Below, piece by piece: positions 33,897 to 48,174 of a stretch of 64,000 nucleotides of DNA. Made by a program: the position numbers and the translations under genes. Positions within the stretch are counted from its first letter, which is position 1. Every line of letters starts with the position of its first letter. The stretch is taken from the NCBI GenBank assembly GCA_016647705.1, contig CM028339.1, positions 21,936,803 through 22,000,802 on the forward strand. Reading direction: 5' to 3'. Under the pieces are notes generated by a model, which was not told where the DNA came from, ran no database searches, and saw only the letters and a list, made by a program, of their open reading frames with translations. The stretch comes from Eucommia ulmoides (lineage: Eukaryota; Streptophyta; Magnoliopsida; Garryales; Eucommiaceae).

Positions 33897-36800
33897 ATGG
33901 CTAACTCAAACTCATCCCGGGTTATCACTGCTATTCTGGATGAATCCAATTATGCCGTGTGGGCTTAATAGATGTCTAGTTTCCTCCGTGGATGAAAATT
34001 GTGGCGTTTCGTGACTGGAGAAAAAACCGAACCCAAGAAGAACGATAACGAAGATGCTGAGGATATATAGACTGTCTAGAGGAATTAGATAACAAAAATC
34101 ATCAGATTCTCACATGGTTCCGTTCTACTATTATCCCATCTATCAAAATCCAATTTGGTAGACAACATACAACTAAAGAAGTTTGAGATCTTCTCCAGTA
34201 CCGCTACACTAAGATAGATATATCACACCGGTATCACCTTCTTTCTACCCTCCATAGCATGCGCCAAGAACCTAGAGAAATAGTCAATAGTTTTCTATCT
34301 CAGATGACGGCCTTGTGGGATCAGTTAGCTATCATTGAGCCAATCTGAGAATGCACAAAAGATGCAACCATTTAGATAAGGTACCAAAAAGAGATGCACA
34401 TTATGCAATTCTTGATGGCCTTGAGAGAAGAATTTGAGCCTGTATGAGCTTCAATCTTATGTCGGGGCAAAATATATTCCTTAAACGATGTCATTTCGGA
34501 TCTACTCAGTAAGGAAACACGCCTTGCGACATTACAAAAATCAAATACAAATGTTGCTCTTGTTACACCAGTTATTTTTGCCACATTAGTTGCCAAGCCA
34601 AACTTATCCCATAAGCTCTTATACTGCAGGTGTTATTATTTACAAGGGCACAAATTGCTCAAATGTCCTTTTCGCCTGTGTAACCCGGCCACTATTTTGT
34701 AGATTACCCTAAACTTCTAGCATCATCATCTGAAAATCAATTAATCAGGAATCAGTCTTACTCTCAAGGTTCTCACAATCGGTGTTAACCCAAACCGAAA
34801 AACGCTGCTGCTACAGCCACTGATGTTTCCCCAACTTCATCAAACTCTCCACCTCATTAGAGTGGTTTCTACACCGTGATTACCCAGTATCTATCTAAAA
34901 CTGGTAACAATATAGCTTTGTTGGCTACACCAGGTACATCTGGATGTATTTTGATTTTGTCTGTTGTAATTATACAACATTTGATACCTATATATTTTCT
35001 TCTAAAACCCATGATGAGTATTCACTTACTATTTATACTGCCAATGAATCAAATATGCCAGTTAGTCATATTGGATATGTTGATAGTTCTCATTTATTTC
35101 TCCCTGATACATATTTGGTCTCTAATTTTATGCTTAATCTTATATCTGTTGGACAACTATGTGATCTTGGATTTGATTTGCATTTTTCTTCTACTGGTTG
35201 TTGTGTGCAGGACCCTCAGACAGGAAACTCCTTTTAACCGACCGTAAAGTTTGACGCCTCTTTGAGATCACTCATCTCCAAGTCCCATTCTCATTATTAC
35301 TAAATCAATCAGCCGCATCCATTCCAACACTCTTATCCATGGAATTGTGTCACTCTCGGTTAGGACACACTTCATCCAGTCGTCTTTGTTCTCTTATTTG
35401 TAGTGGTCAGTTAGGTTCAATTCAATATGAGTCTTTTTATTGTATTCATTGTTAACTTGTAAAACAATCAGCTTTACCTTTTAATAAGAGTCAGTCTGTT
35501 TCTCTTATACCTTTTGATTTAATGCATTTTTATATTTGGGGGTCTTCTCATCATACAACAATGGGTAGTGCTCACTACTTTGTTATATTTGTGGATGACT
35601 ACTCTCGATATTCATGATTTTTTTTTTTTTAATGAAAAATAGATATGAGCTATTTCAAATATATTATAATTTTTCTTCTATGGTCCAAAACTCAAATATC
35701 TCGGAATATCAAAGTTTTTCGCTTAGATTATGTAATGGAATACAAAAATCGTATTTTTTCTCAATCTGCTTCACAAAATGGCACGCTTCCCCACCGCTCT
35801 GTCTTGGAACCTCACAACAAAATGGATGAGCCAAACGTAAATATAGACACATTCTTGACACAATTCGTGCTCTACTCATTTCTTCATCTTATTCTGAGCG
35901 TTTCTGGGGTGATGCAGCCTTAACCACATTATACACAATAAGCCGTGTCCCTTTCGTCACAATCCAATATCAGTCTCCATTTGAGCATCTTTTCGGTAAA
36001 CCTCTCACTTACTTTGAACTCAAAGTGTTTGGTTGCGTTTGTTTTGTTCTTCTCAAATCACATGAACACAACAAACTGGAACCAAGGGCTCACCTGTGTT
36101 GTTTTCTTGGATATAGTATTGAACATAAGGAATATCGGTGCTGGGATCCCATTTCTAAAATTCTTCATATTTCTCGTTATATCATTTTTTGGGAACTTCA
36201 AATGTTCTCTTTCTAACGATCATTTAACATGTCAACTATCACTAACTCCAGATTCTTTACTGATCCATCTATTGAGTTATTTCTTGAGGATACAGTTTTA
36301 GATACTGTTGAGCCCACCTCAAAACAACCAACTGATCTCACTCCTTCAGTTCCAAAACTACCAACTGATATCACCCCTCCAACTTTAGCTCCACAATCAT
36401 CAGCTAATCTTACCCTTCTGACTCAATCGGCCATGCCCGATGATAGTCCTATGTCTGATGCGTTTGCACCGACTTTCTTGAGAGCCATCCTCCAGATCAC
36501 TTCTACTGGTCTACTAGGGTAACTCATCTTTCCCCTTATATTACTAATTATCATTGCTTTTCTACTGTACTTCATCTGCACGAGTCTCAATCCTATAAGA
36601 AGATTAGTACTAATTCTCTTTGGCAGAAAGTAATTAACGAAAAACTTCAGACCCTAGCCAAAACTCACATTTGGGATATTGTTGATCTTTTCCCTAGGAA
36701 AACTCCCATTGGGTGCAAATGGTGTTTTGTACTCTTTTTTTGCTATTGCCGCCATTCGAAAATGGACTCTCTTTTAGATGGATGTCAAAAATGCATTTCT

Positions 36801-37782
36801 CAATGGCGATATTTTTGAAGAAGTTTATATGTATACCCCTTCTGGTCTAGTTGCCCATCGAAATAAAGTTTGTCGTATTTATTGTGCCTTATATGGTTTG
36901 AAACAAGTTCCACGTGCCTAGTTTGCAAAATTTAGCACCACCATTTATCAGTTTGGGTTCACATATAGTGCTCATGATCCAACCCTGTTTCTTTGCCACA
37001 CTAACAATGGTATTATCCTTATTTTGTTGTACGTGGATGACATGATTATTACTGGGGATAATCTACACGGTATTTCTGAACTCAAAAACTTTCTCAGTGG
37101 ACAATTCGAGATGAAAGATCTTAACGTATTCTCCTATTTTCTTGGCCTCGAAGTCTCATACAGTTCAGATGGATATTTTCTCTCTCAGGCCAAATATGAC
37201 TCGGATTTTCATTCCAAGATTGGCATTACTGAATCAATTACTGTTACTACTCCTTTTGAGCAGAATATCAGATTCACTCTATTAGATGGTTCACCTCTTC
37301 AGGATGTCACTTTATATCACAAATTGGTTGGAAGTTTAGTATAGCTTACTATCTCTCGCTTAGATATTGCATATGCCATCCATCAAGTCAGCCAATTCTT
37401 GTCTGCTCCTTAGACCACTTATTTACTCGACTGTTATTTGTATTCTTTAGTATGTCATGGGTACCTTATTTCACATACTTTATTTCTCAGCCTAGTCTAC
37501 TCATACTTTACAGACTAATTCTGATGCCGATTAGGTTGAAGATCCTATTGACCAGCGATCAACCACTGGTTATTGTTTCTTCTTAGACAACTCTATCATT
37601 TCTTAGTGCAGTGAGAAATAAACTGTGGTTGCTTGCTCCAGCACTAAAGTTGAATATCGTATTATGGCTGATGCAACAAAAGAACTACTTTGACTTCGAT
37701 GGATCCTCGCTGACATGAAAATCTCTTCTCCTACTGCCATTATTTTATACTATGACAATAAGAGTGCTATTCAGATCGCCTA
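33897..37782 (+). pseudogene. Copia gag-pol remains
   Basis: Gag starts with 'MANSNSSRVITAILDESNYA'. It is followed by a Gag core ('DISHRYHLLSTLHSMRQEP'), a zinc-knuckle area near 34625-34685, integrase remains (about 35250-35930), RT with 'MDVKNAFLNGD' and YVDD (near 36780-37040), and RNase H up to 'YYDNKSAIQIA', where element B interrupts it; the continuation after 43147 begins 'HNDVF'. Heavily broken. Confidence 0.85.
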
Positions 37783-39078
37783 TGATAGGTGTAATTTATC
37801 TATTTATTCTCAAGCTGATTTTGGTAGTTTTTGAGTATTTTTATAGCATTTTAATATGTATTAATACGTTTTTATTTATTTTGTTATAAATTAGGTGTTT
37901 GGGACAAAAATGGATTATAATTGAGTAAGTCGGTACAAGAACAGTGAAAAAACGAGCAAAAAGATAAAAGTTCAAAACTTGCAGCCCACCACTGCAGCGG
38001 TGAAACCACCGTTGTAGCGGTCAAAGTACAGAGATTTGTTGCATTTCTACCGCTGTAGCAGTCAAAATGTAGAGAGCACCAATAATCCTACTGACTTCCC
38101 CACTGCTGCAGCGGTGAGTCTACATTTGCAGCGATCTGACAACAGATCTTTTAGGATATTTTGGGATATTTTGAGATATTTTGGATCCTATATATATCAT
38201 CTCTTCTCCTCCAAGCATTAAGAACGTTTTTGGGAGTCTTGAGAGCTCCAAGACACATCCAACCAAGAGAAGATCATCAAGGCCAAGAGGATGAAACGTT
38301 CTTGAAGCGGTTTTAGCATCGGTTCTTTGGATAACGGTTAGTCTCCTTGTTTATCTCTTTTATTCTTAGTTTGGTTGGTTGTTTTATATATGTTTACCTT
38401 GTTTCTAATTGTATATAGGGCTATGGTCATGTGTAGCTAAACATATATTGTCTCGGGAGCGATGTACTTCATGAAAACGTTGTTTGTATAAAATCGATGT
38501 TTTGTTAATAGTTATTCTTGTCTATTCGATTGTGTTTACCATCCTTCCACGTTTATATGCTTGTTATAATATATTGAGAATACGGGGTTTGATACTCAGG
38601 AGAGGTAAGGGCGTTAGAAAGTGTGCAATCCGTTAGGTTAGGGCGAGACTCATGTGACCAAGTGTTATCTAAACGCTCGAGAGGGATTTTGGTGTTGACA
38701 CAAAGTCACATATTCATTCACTTTACACTCGGGAGAGGTAGTGAGTGAGTTTTCGATACCTAGATTGTCGAATAGATTGGAATGCCGTTAATGTAAACTA
38801 GATTGAAACGAACACGTTTAAGTGAACGAAGTTAATTTCTAGGCAATATTTTTTCATAAATGTCATACTAGTATATTAGTATAATTAGTTTAGTTTATAA
38901 TTATTATAAAAAATCTAAATTTAAGTCGCCTAGATAAAGTTCGGTTATGACAATCGCGGTACTCAATGATAATCTAATCCAATCCTTGTAGATACGACAA
39001 CCCTTACTCTTCCCAATCTATACTAAAATTTGACCTGTACATTTGCGGTGAAAGTAGCGACATAATTTCGCACTACCA
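37783..39078 (+). repeat. Element B 5' LTR
   Basis: TGATAGGTG...GCACTACCA. Palindrome block (ACCGCTGCAGCGGT type) at about 37985-38145, TATA-like CCTATATATATC near 38190. Confidence 0.9.
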
Positions 39079-39084
39079 AGTTTT

Positions 39085-39102
39085 TGGCGCCGTTGCCGGG
39101 GA
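39085..39102 (+). other. Primer-binding site of element B (tRNA-Asp type)
   Basis: TGGCGCCGTTGCCGGGGA, six bases after the LTR end. This is the classic primer site of Athila/Tat-like plant gypsy elements. Confidence 0.85.
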
Positions 39103-39233
39103 TTGAGTTTTAGATTGTTGTTGACATTGTGAGTAAATAACTTGATTTTAATTTAGGAATTTATTTTGTTTATAAGTTTTTGTTTGTAGTTTTGTTTTGT
39201 CTTGTAAGGTACTTGAAGATGTTAGATCAATAA

Positions 39234-40244
39234 GTGTTATTGCATTTCTTTCAAAGAGATTCCAAGCCATTTTATTGTGCTCGAGATCAATACAATAAGT
39301 TGATGTTTTGGTTCCCAAACCATCATTTCTCGAGGGAGTGTCAACTACTGAACTTCCTCGATGGGTTACTAGCCACAACAAGAAATTGGGTTGAAGGAGG
39401 AAACAGTACCACTTCTTTTGACCAACTAACCGCGGACGAAGCCTATCGATTGTTGAAAGATATGGCGGAGTATGATTTTCACTGTTGCAATTATTTAACA
39501 AGTTACCAAAGCTTAGGGGATAGTTTCACCATTTTGGCACCATGGATTGACACCCTGGACCAATATGTTGAGTCTTCTCCCTCATCGGAAGAAATATTTG
39601 CTAAATTTATGGGGAAGAGCTAGGCATTTTGGAGGAAAATGAATGATCGACTTAATGAACATGAGGTCCATCTTGACACTATTGAGACAACCTGCTTTGA
39701 AATTGATAAGACTGTCAAGTCTCTTGAGACTCAAATCGGTCATCTCCTTTACTTCATTGAGGCCGAGTCCGAAGCAGTGGCACTGAGAGACGAACAAGCC
39801 ACATTTATTTGTGAAAGCCATCGGGAGGAACCAGATACGAGCGAAAGGAGCTTAGGTGAGTTCAATGATGATTATTCGAATGAGACGGGAACCCAAGCAT
39901 GGATCGACGATTGTGATGCTTTACCATTGGAGATTCACATTGTGATGCCACCATCGATCCAAGGCGGTCACATCTACGAGGATTTGATGTGGCTCACTTG
40001 TCTTTCGCCATCATTTGCAATGTTCTTTCATGACTACCAAGTACATGAGTTGGTGAAGAGTTTTGTTGAAAGTTCAAGTCGAACATTGCTATATCTTGCC
40101 AGTCTTGAGGGCGTTCTGAACCAAGACTCATATGTGGTGTTGTACGACACATACTATGGCGGAAGCCGCTATTTGATGAGCACTTCTCCATGTCAAGCTG
40201 AGGACAATAAACCAAACGTTTCTTGGGAGGCAACTCAAGTCTAA
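39234..40244 (+). pseudogene. gag-like region of element B
   Basis: The same motif order as the element A protein: 'FFQRDS-PF', 'LMFWFPNHHFSRECQLLNFL', 'TRNWVEGG', 'LTADEAYRLLKDMA', then the coiled-coil-like 'NEHEVHLDTIETTCFEIDK' part and an acidic tail. It is broken, so it is given as a fossil. Confidence 0.65.
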
Positions 40245-41787
40245 AATAAATTAGATCCATCATCGCCGACTTCATTCGGAGGCTAGATTGTCTCGCCTCC
40301 CAGGTACGTGTTCTAAACCCCCTTCGTCGGCATGCTTTATTTCAAATGTTGAGATTGATTATTAGGTTGTTGTGGACACTGCCTGTTTTAAGTTTGGGGG
40401 TGATGTGTAGTATGTTAGTATGTGTTCTTTTTGTTAGTAATATAGTTTAAGTGTAAATGTTGCTTAGTTTATTGTTTGCATGTTTGTTAGTTTGTTATGT
40501 TGTTGTGTACTGAGTTTTGTGTTCATCTGGGTCATTATCCAATGATGATATTATCCCCCGGTTGTTTGTCGAGGTCAAGGGTAATGCCCATTCATGTGTG
40601 TTATGTGTGCTTGACATTTCGTTTTGGTGAAAGTTATTGTGGATCCTAATTTGTATGAGCATGTAGATTCAATGTATAGCTATTCAATTGATTTGAGGCC
40701 GATTATCTATTATCCAAATTCATGATAATTTTAAGAATTCTAAAATCTGATTAGGGGAAACTTGAGGCGAAATCCCAGACAAGGTAGTTTAGGAGACGTG
40801 ATTTAGGAATTCATTTGATTTGCTTGAGCCTTTGAAGCTTACCTTGCTATATGTTTATCCCTCGTTACCTTGTCGAAGCCAATTAGTCATTTCAATTCTG
40901 AATACGTAACAAATACCCTAGTCAATTGAACTTTTTCCAAACCTATATCGCTAAACTGAAGGCACAATTTGAGTGAATCAAGTTAACATTCGTGTATGCT
41001 ACTTGAAGTGAGCAGTTAGGTTTAGGGCGAACTTTTCATTGGTTCGGTATTCAAGTACTCACTTGTCATTTTTCTATCATATTTCCTCACTTGTGAAGTT
41101 GTATGAATATAATTAGTTTGGGGGTGTGGTTGTGGTTGAAAAAAAAACCCATATGTAAATATAGTTAAATTTCTATTTCTTTTAACAAGTGAGTACGACA
41201 TTCTTAAATAGATATTCAGAGTTGTTTCAAATTTATCTATGGAGGTTTAAGTGTGATTGTGAGCTAAGGGTTGTGCCTTGGGTATCGTTGAGTTAACGAC
41301 GTTAACCCGTTTTATATTCTTGATATACCCTTGGCCAAATGTTCCAAACCGAACCAAGTCCTATTAATTTTTTTGAACTTCCAAGCCTACATTCAGGCGT
41401 ATGGAAATCCTAATCCTTATTAGTTTAAGTCGTGAGCTTCGTTGGTGGATAATCCAATCCGGTTGTTAGATAGTTATATTATTGAGTTTCGCACACACAC
41501 GTTAAAAGGATCTAGAATGACGTTTACCATTATTGAATGTTGAAATTCTAGAACATCACATGGTGCGTTTTACTCCTGAACTCGATATGATTAGGGGTTG
41601 TTGAGGGAAAATATTTTGGTCGATAGTTGAATTCAAAACTCACATATTGTTATATTTAGGTTGTTTGTGTTTTTATTTGTTGTTTAGTTTTTGTTTTAGT
41701 TAATTAGTTGTGTTTTTTTTTTTTTTTTTTTATTTTAGTGTGATTGTTTTGTTTGAGGACTAGCAAAATTCTAATTTTGAGGGTATT

Positions 41788-43146
41788 TGATAAGTGTAAT
41801 TTATCTATTTATTTTCAAGTCAGTTTTGGTAGTTTTCCAGTATTTTTATAGTATTTTAATATGTGTTAATACGTTTTTATTTGTTTTGTTATAAATTAGT
41901 TGTTTGGGACAAAATCGGACGAAAACAGGTTATAATCGAGTAAGTCAATGGAAGAATGGTGGGAAAACGAGCAAAAAGATAAAAGTTCAAAACTTGCAGC
42001 CCACCGCTACAGCGGTGAAACCATTGCTGCAGTGGTCAAAGTACAAAGAGTTGCTGCATTTCCACTACTGCAATGGTCAAAATGCAGAGAGCTCCACCGC
42101 TGCAGCGGTCAACTGACAGTAACCCTATTGACTTCCCCACTGCTGTAACGGTCCGATAACAAATTTTTTAGGATATTTTGAGATATTTTGGATCCTATAT
42201 ATATCCTCTCATCTCCCCCAAGCATTAAGAACATTTTTGGGAGTCTTGAGAACTCCAAGACACATCCAACCAAGAGAAGATCATCAAGGCCAAGAGGAGG
42301 AAATGTTCTCGGAGTAGTTTTAGCGTCGGTTCTTCGGATAACGGCTAGTCTCCTTGTTTTTCCTTTTTATTCTTAATTTGGTTGGTTGTTTTATATATGT
42401 TTAGCTTGTTTCTAGTTGTATATAGGACTATGGTCATGTGTAGCTAAACATATATTATCTAGGGAGCGATCTATTTCATGAAAACATTGTTTGTATAAAA
42501 TTAATATTTTGTTAATGGTTGTTCTTGTCTATTCGATTGTGTTTACCGTTCTTCCACATTTATATGCTTGTTATGATATATTGAGAATACCGGGTTTGAC
42601 ACTAGGGAATGGTAACCCCAAATTTGGATTATGGTTTAAACACAACGCGACGATCTAATGACCCGAGAGGGCGTTAGAAAGTGTGCAATCCGTTAGGTTG
42701 GGGCAAGACTCATGTGACCAAGTATCGTATAGACACTCGAGGGGGACTTCGGCATTGACACGAAGTCACATATTCGTTCACTTTACACTTGGGAGAGATA
42801 GTGAGTGAGTTTTCGATACTTAGATTATCAAATAGATTGGAATGCCGTTAATGTAAACTAGATTGAAACGAACACATTTAAGTGAACGAAGTTAATCCCT
42901 AGACAATATTTTTCCATAAATGTCATACTAGTATATTAGTATAATTAGTTTAATTAGTTTAGTTTATAATTATTATAAAAACCTAAATTTAAGTCGCCTA
43001 GATAAAGTTCGGTTATGACAATCGCGGTACTCAATGATAATCTAATCTAATATTTGTGGATACGATAACCCTTACTCTTCCTAATCTATACTAAAACTTG
43101 ACCCGTACACTTGTGATGAAAGTAGCGACGTAATTTTGCGCTACCA
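41788..43146 (+). repeat. Element B 3' LTR
   Basis: 1359 bp, TGATAAGTG...GCGCTACCA; palindrome block at about 41998-42155. It is longer than the 5' LTR, partly because the 5' copy lacks a stretch near the 'GTTTAAACACAACGCGACG' words at 42640. Confidence 0.9.
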
Positions 43147-43359
43147 GCCCACAATGATGTCTTCCCGAGCGTAAAAAATACATTAAGACTGATTGTCACT
43201 TTATCTGTTACCGCATTCTCTAGAATACGGTTCATTTACAATTCGTTAGTTCAGCCAATCAGATAATAAATATTTTCACTGAGGCTCATCTATCCTGATG
43301 CTTTCATTCTCTAGTTTCCAAACTTAAGTTCACGTCTCATTTACCATATTGAGTTGAGC

Positions 43360-43524
43360 GGTTAATGTAATATATGGACTTGGCTCGTTAAGTCCAAACC
43401 CTAACCCTAGAATTCTATTATTCTCCTATAAATACTCCTATTGTATATCTTTGTAATATATACTTTTTCCAAATATTAATACAGTTGTTCATGTTCTTCA
43501 TTTCACTTCTCAATTATTCTAACA
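43360..43524 (+). repeat. Copia 3' LTR
   Basis: Matches 32992-33157, ending TTCTAACA before CTAGC. Confidence 0.85.
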
Positions 43525-44560
43525 CTAGCCTTTTCTAACCTTTATCCGAACCTCTTATATTGGTTAGGACCTATTCAAAACTTATATCCAATCCTAGATT
43601 CAAAATTCATATATAATGCAAACCTAACTCAGAACTTGTATTCAAATTAATTAAATAATTTAAATTAAAAAGTCAAAATAAAGTGAATATCTGGTGGATG
43701 AAAGAACATAAATTTAATAGAAAAAATTGGCCAAATCTCTAGTAGATTATATTTAAAAATAAAATATAAATCAACAAAAGGTAAAAAATGCACAAAGAAT
43801 GGTCCACATTAACTGTTAAATAATTTAATATTATTTAAGATTAAACCTGAATGATTAGGGTATATATTTACTGCCTATTTCTCTCTTTGTCAGTGTGAAA
43901 TTAGCCTAGATTCTACCCCTCTCGCACCCCTCTCTATCTTTTAGCTCTTCTTTCCCATATTCTCTTCTCAACTCTCCAACACTATCTTTTTTTCTTCTTC
44001 TTGCAGATATGATCATAGCCATACACCATGCCTATCGCAGAGTCATCTCCCTGTCGTCATCCTCGCGCACTCACACTGCAAGTGTCCTCTAGATATGAAA
44101 CATAGCCACCAACATGTATATTATCAAAGTCTCTCTCTCTCTCAATCTCATAGCCATCGCGATAATCATTTTCCTTTATCGTTGATTGATCCGTCATCAT
44201 TGCTCCTGCCATCTCATCTAGTGTCACCAGATCCTTGCCACTGTTTACTTGTTCTTCTATTTCCATAGCAATAATTGCTGCCTATGGGTCAAATTTTGAA
44301 CTCAATATTGGTTGTAGTTGGCCAGATTTTGTTTTGATTTCGCCAATTTTGGCTTTAATTTGCCTATAACTGAGAGAATCCCCATCTAACTCAATCTATC
44401 TCTCTTTCTCTTTTATTTTTTTAATAACTTAGGTCTTCGATTTTGGTATTGTATAATGGTTGCATCTTCTTCAAATTAGTTTGTGTTGGCCTAGTGGAAT
44501 ACCTAAGAAGGGGGGTGAATTGGGTAATTAAAAATATCAGAGAGAAAATACTTTAATAAC

Positions 44561-46422
44561 TGGTAGGGCGTAAAATACACCGCTACTTACTCTCGCAAGT
44601 ATACGTAATCTAAGTTCTAGAATAGTGTGATCGTTAAGATCGGGTTATCATATCCACAGGGATTGGTGTCGTTACTATCGAATACCGCGTTTGTCGTGAC
44701 CTAACTTTATCTAGGCGAAAACAAATGTATTTAATTAATTAAACTAATACTAATATAACCTAAATTAACTACACTAATATGCTAATATGTTATAGGGTCA
44801 AGAATTGCCTAGGGATTAACGTGTTTACAAATACGTGTTCGATCTCGATTTACTCACGTTTACGGTGTTCAACCTAGTTGACAATCTCGGTACGTAAACT
44901 CCACCGCCACCTCTTCCGAGTGTAAGACGGGGGAATACATGACTTCGAGTCAACGAAGCAGTCCCCCTCAACGTCTTAACGACCCTAGGTCACGTGAGTC
45001 TCGCCCAGCGTCATTGATTGCACACAATCCAACTCCCTCTCGGGTTATTGGATCGTCGCGTTGTATTTACCCTATCGACAATCTTCGTTCTAAAACTCTC
45101 TCGATACCTCTCCCGAGTGTAAGACGATGGATATAATGCGACTTCGTGTCAATGCCGAAGTCCCCCTCAACGTCTTAACGACCCTAGGTCGCGTGAGTCT
45201 TGCCCCAACATCATCGATTGTCTACGATTCAAACCTCGACCAGGTTATAGAATTGTGACGTTTGTTTACCCTAATCCGAATCCGGGGTTTGTCAAAACCC
45301 TGTATTCTCCATTTATCATTCTAAGCATAATAAACAAACAATACGATAAACACAATCAAACTATGAAGAACAAACATAAACGCAACACCGAAATCATCCA
45401 AACAAACATATTTATAAATATACCGTTAATCCCTACTACAATCCATATTTAACTCGTGGCCATAGCCGCATAAACATATAAATCAAGCTAAACATGCTTA
45501 CATGATCCTAAGATAAAGAAATAAGGAAAACAAATCGAAGAACTTAGCCTCATTCGAAGATAAACCGCTAAGAACGATCAACGATTGATTCGCCATCTTC
45601 TCCACTTCGGGATGTGAGCTCCACCTCCAAAACTCCTAAACGTAGGCTTAAATAGCCTAAGGTGCTCAAAAAACCAAGAGAGGCCGGAGAATGGGGAAGA
45701 GATGGGTATTTATAGGCAAAAGATCTCAAAATATCTAATAAATATCAAGGCTGTGTTGCAGGATTTTCGCCTAGGTGAAGAAAACTTCGCCTAGGCGAAG
45801 TTAGGTCAGTTTAAAAATAAAACTTTTTGCTGGAACTTTGCCTCGGCGAAGTTACTACAGGTTTGCAATTGTGTTTTGACCATAACTTCTTCATCCGAAC
45901 TCCGATTAAGGTGATTCAAAAACAGCTAAGAAAAAGATATACAACTTTCATATTTTAAGTGTTTTCAAAATATAATTGAATAATAGTCCAAAATAGCCTT
46001 GAAGTTACAACACCTGTACCGACTTTGTAGGTTTGGTGACCGCCTAGGCGAAGAAGTAGGCGGTGGACTTGGAAATGTTTCTACTGGGGTTTTCACCTAG
46101 GCAGACGAATTTTTTGCCTAGGCGGTGGGCTATCAGTAGCCTTTTGTCATTCTCAGCATCTTCACTGCTTAGGCGGAGGTATGGACGCCTAGGCGGTGGG
46201 CTTCCTTCATATTTTTGTCTTCTTGCTTGTTTATCCACCGTAACTTCGACTCGCCTTCAATTCGATCTCATCGTTTTCGCTCCAATTTTCTATCTTTTTG
46301 CTCCACACACCTGATTTATACAAAAAGTATGAAAACTAATTAAAACAAAATAAAATACTATATAAACGCTCAAAAATCAATTTAATTCGGTTTGAAAATA
46401 CGTAGGTAGATCACACCTATCA
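44561..46422 (-). repeat. Element C 3' LTR
   Basis: 1862 bp. On the - strand the CGCCTAGGCG-type palindrome block (about 45760-46205) lies directly upstream of the TATA box (GCCTATAAATACCC near 45708-45721). Confidence 0.9.
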
Positions 46423-48174
46423 AATACCCCTAAACTTGAAATTTGGCTAGTTCTCGAGCCAAACACACATACTAAAATGAAAAAAAAAAAAATAAACTGA
46501 ATTAAATAACAAACAGCATGTAATGTTCTAGATTTTTGACATGCAATAATGGTGAATGCTATTCTAGATCCTGCAAACGTGTTAGTGCGAGACTCAATAA
46601 TATAATTATACAACGATCAGATTGGATTATCCCCCAACGAAATTCATGAGTTAAGGATTTCCAGAAGCTGGATTGGGGTCCACTCTCCACTAATGTAGGT
46701 TTAGTAGCTCATGAAGATCATTAGGACTTGGTTCGATTTTGGTACATTTGGCCAAAGGTAGTTTGGAATAGAAAATGGGTTAACGTTGTTAACTTAACGT
46801 TACCCAAGGCTCAATGTTTGACACATTCACTCTCGAACCCCCATAGAAAGATTGGAAAACAATCCCGAACATGCATTTAAGACCGACGTACTCACTTGTC
46901 AAAAGAAACGGAAATAAAAACCGTATTCACATTTGATTTTTTTATTTTTTTTCCTTTCAACGAACACCCCCCCAAACTTATTTGATTGTTACAATTAAAG
47001 GGGTGTGTGAAATACAAATGAAAAACGACAAGTTAGTACTCAAATACCGAACCAATTAGAAGTTCGCCCTAAACCCAACCGCTCACATCAAGAAGCCTTT
47101 GCAATGGCTAACTTGATTCACTCAAATGTGCCTTTAATTTCAGCGATATAGGTTTGGAAAATGATCAACTGGCCAGGGTATTAGTTTATGTGTTCAGAAT
47201 TGAATTTGCATTTAGGCTTCGACAAGGTAACGAGGGATAAACATATAATAAGGTAGGCTTAAAAAGGCTCAAGCGACAAAGAGAATGCCTAAATCACATC
47301 TCCTGAACTACTTCGCCTAGGATTTCGCCTCAAGTTTCCCCTCAGTCAAGTTCTAGAATCCTTAATGTGTCATGAATTTGGTTAATCGATAATCGTCCTC
47401 AAATCAATTGAATAAAAATACATTGAGTCTATGTGTCTGTGCATATTAGGATCTACAATAATTTTAACCAAAACGCATAGTCAAACACAGAGAATCACAT
47501 ATGCATGTGTATTACCCTTGACTTCAAAAACAACCAGGGGTAATTTTCGTCATCGGATGACGGCCCAGATGAACACAAAACTCAACATAAAAACAACAAC
47601 ACAAAAACATAAACACATTCTAACCTAAACACACATGCAATACGGAAAAACAATAACACAAAAACTAACATACTACTACATAATACACATCACTTCCGAA
47701 CTCAAAATGGACAGTGTCCTCAGCGAACCCAATCATCAATCTCAACATATAAAATTTAAAGCACGCTGACGAAGGGTGTTCAGAACACTTACATGAGAGG
47801 CGAGAGGAACTCGCCTCCGAATCAAGTCGGATGGGATGGATCAAAAAGAATTGCTGGGGTTGCCTCCCAAGAAGTGCGTGGTTTAATGTTCTCGGCCCGA
47901 CATTTTCAGAACGTCCTCAAGATTGGTGAGGTTTTGCTTTGGATGGCTCGATCTTTCAACGAAATGCCTCACCGGCTTATGTGCTTGGCCAAGCAACATT
48001 AAACGATTTGGAATCCCGTCAAAAGGGATGCATCAATACCCGTCGATCTAACATCGCCAAGTACCCTGCATTGGAAACAAAAACAAAACTACAAACAAAA
48101 ATTACATACAAAATAAATGCCTAAAGTAAAATTAAGTCATTTACACACAATACCAATAATAACAACTTTGCCAA

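Larger units (their letters stand above)
37783..43146 (+). mobile_element. Element B: non-autonomous gag-only LTR retrotransposon
   Basis: LTRs 37783-39078 and 41788-43146, primer site 39085-39102, gag-like region 39234-40244, long non-coding tail and a G-rich tract before the 3' LTR. The flanks GCCTA (37778-37782) and GCCCA (43147-43151) match at 4 of 5 bases and fall exactly in the copia RNase H reading (ATC GCC CAC AAT), so the insertion point is clear. No pol. Same family as element A, in opposite orientation. The gag is broken at least once. Confidence 0.9.
32992..43524 (+). mobile_element. Ty1/copia element (Ale-like), broken, interrupted by element B
   Basis: Short LTRs of about 166 bp (32992-33157 and 43360-43524) flank the element. 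An initiator-Met-type primer site (TGGTATTGAGAGC) follows the 5' LTR at once. The order is gag, zinc knuckle, integrase, RT ('LLYVDDMIITGDN'), RNase H. The flanks CTAAC (32987-32991) and CTAGC (43525-43529) match at 4 of 5 bases. Without element B it is about 5.2 kb, which with the short LTR fits the Ale/Retrofit clade (inference). By eye the LTRs differ at about 23 of 166 sites, so it is old, of the order of ten million years at usual plant rates. It is broken many times. Confidence 0.9.
32751..44002. repeat. Tandem duplication, unit 2 (split by the copia element)
   Basis: Left part 32751-32991, right part 43525-about 44002, together about 0.72 kb after removing the copia insertion. Unit 1 shows the sequence without the insertion. 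Confidence 0.8.
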
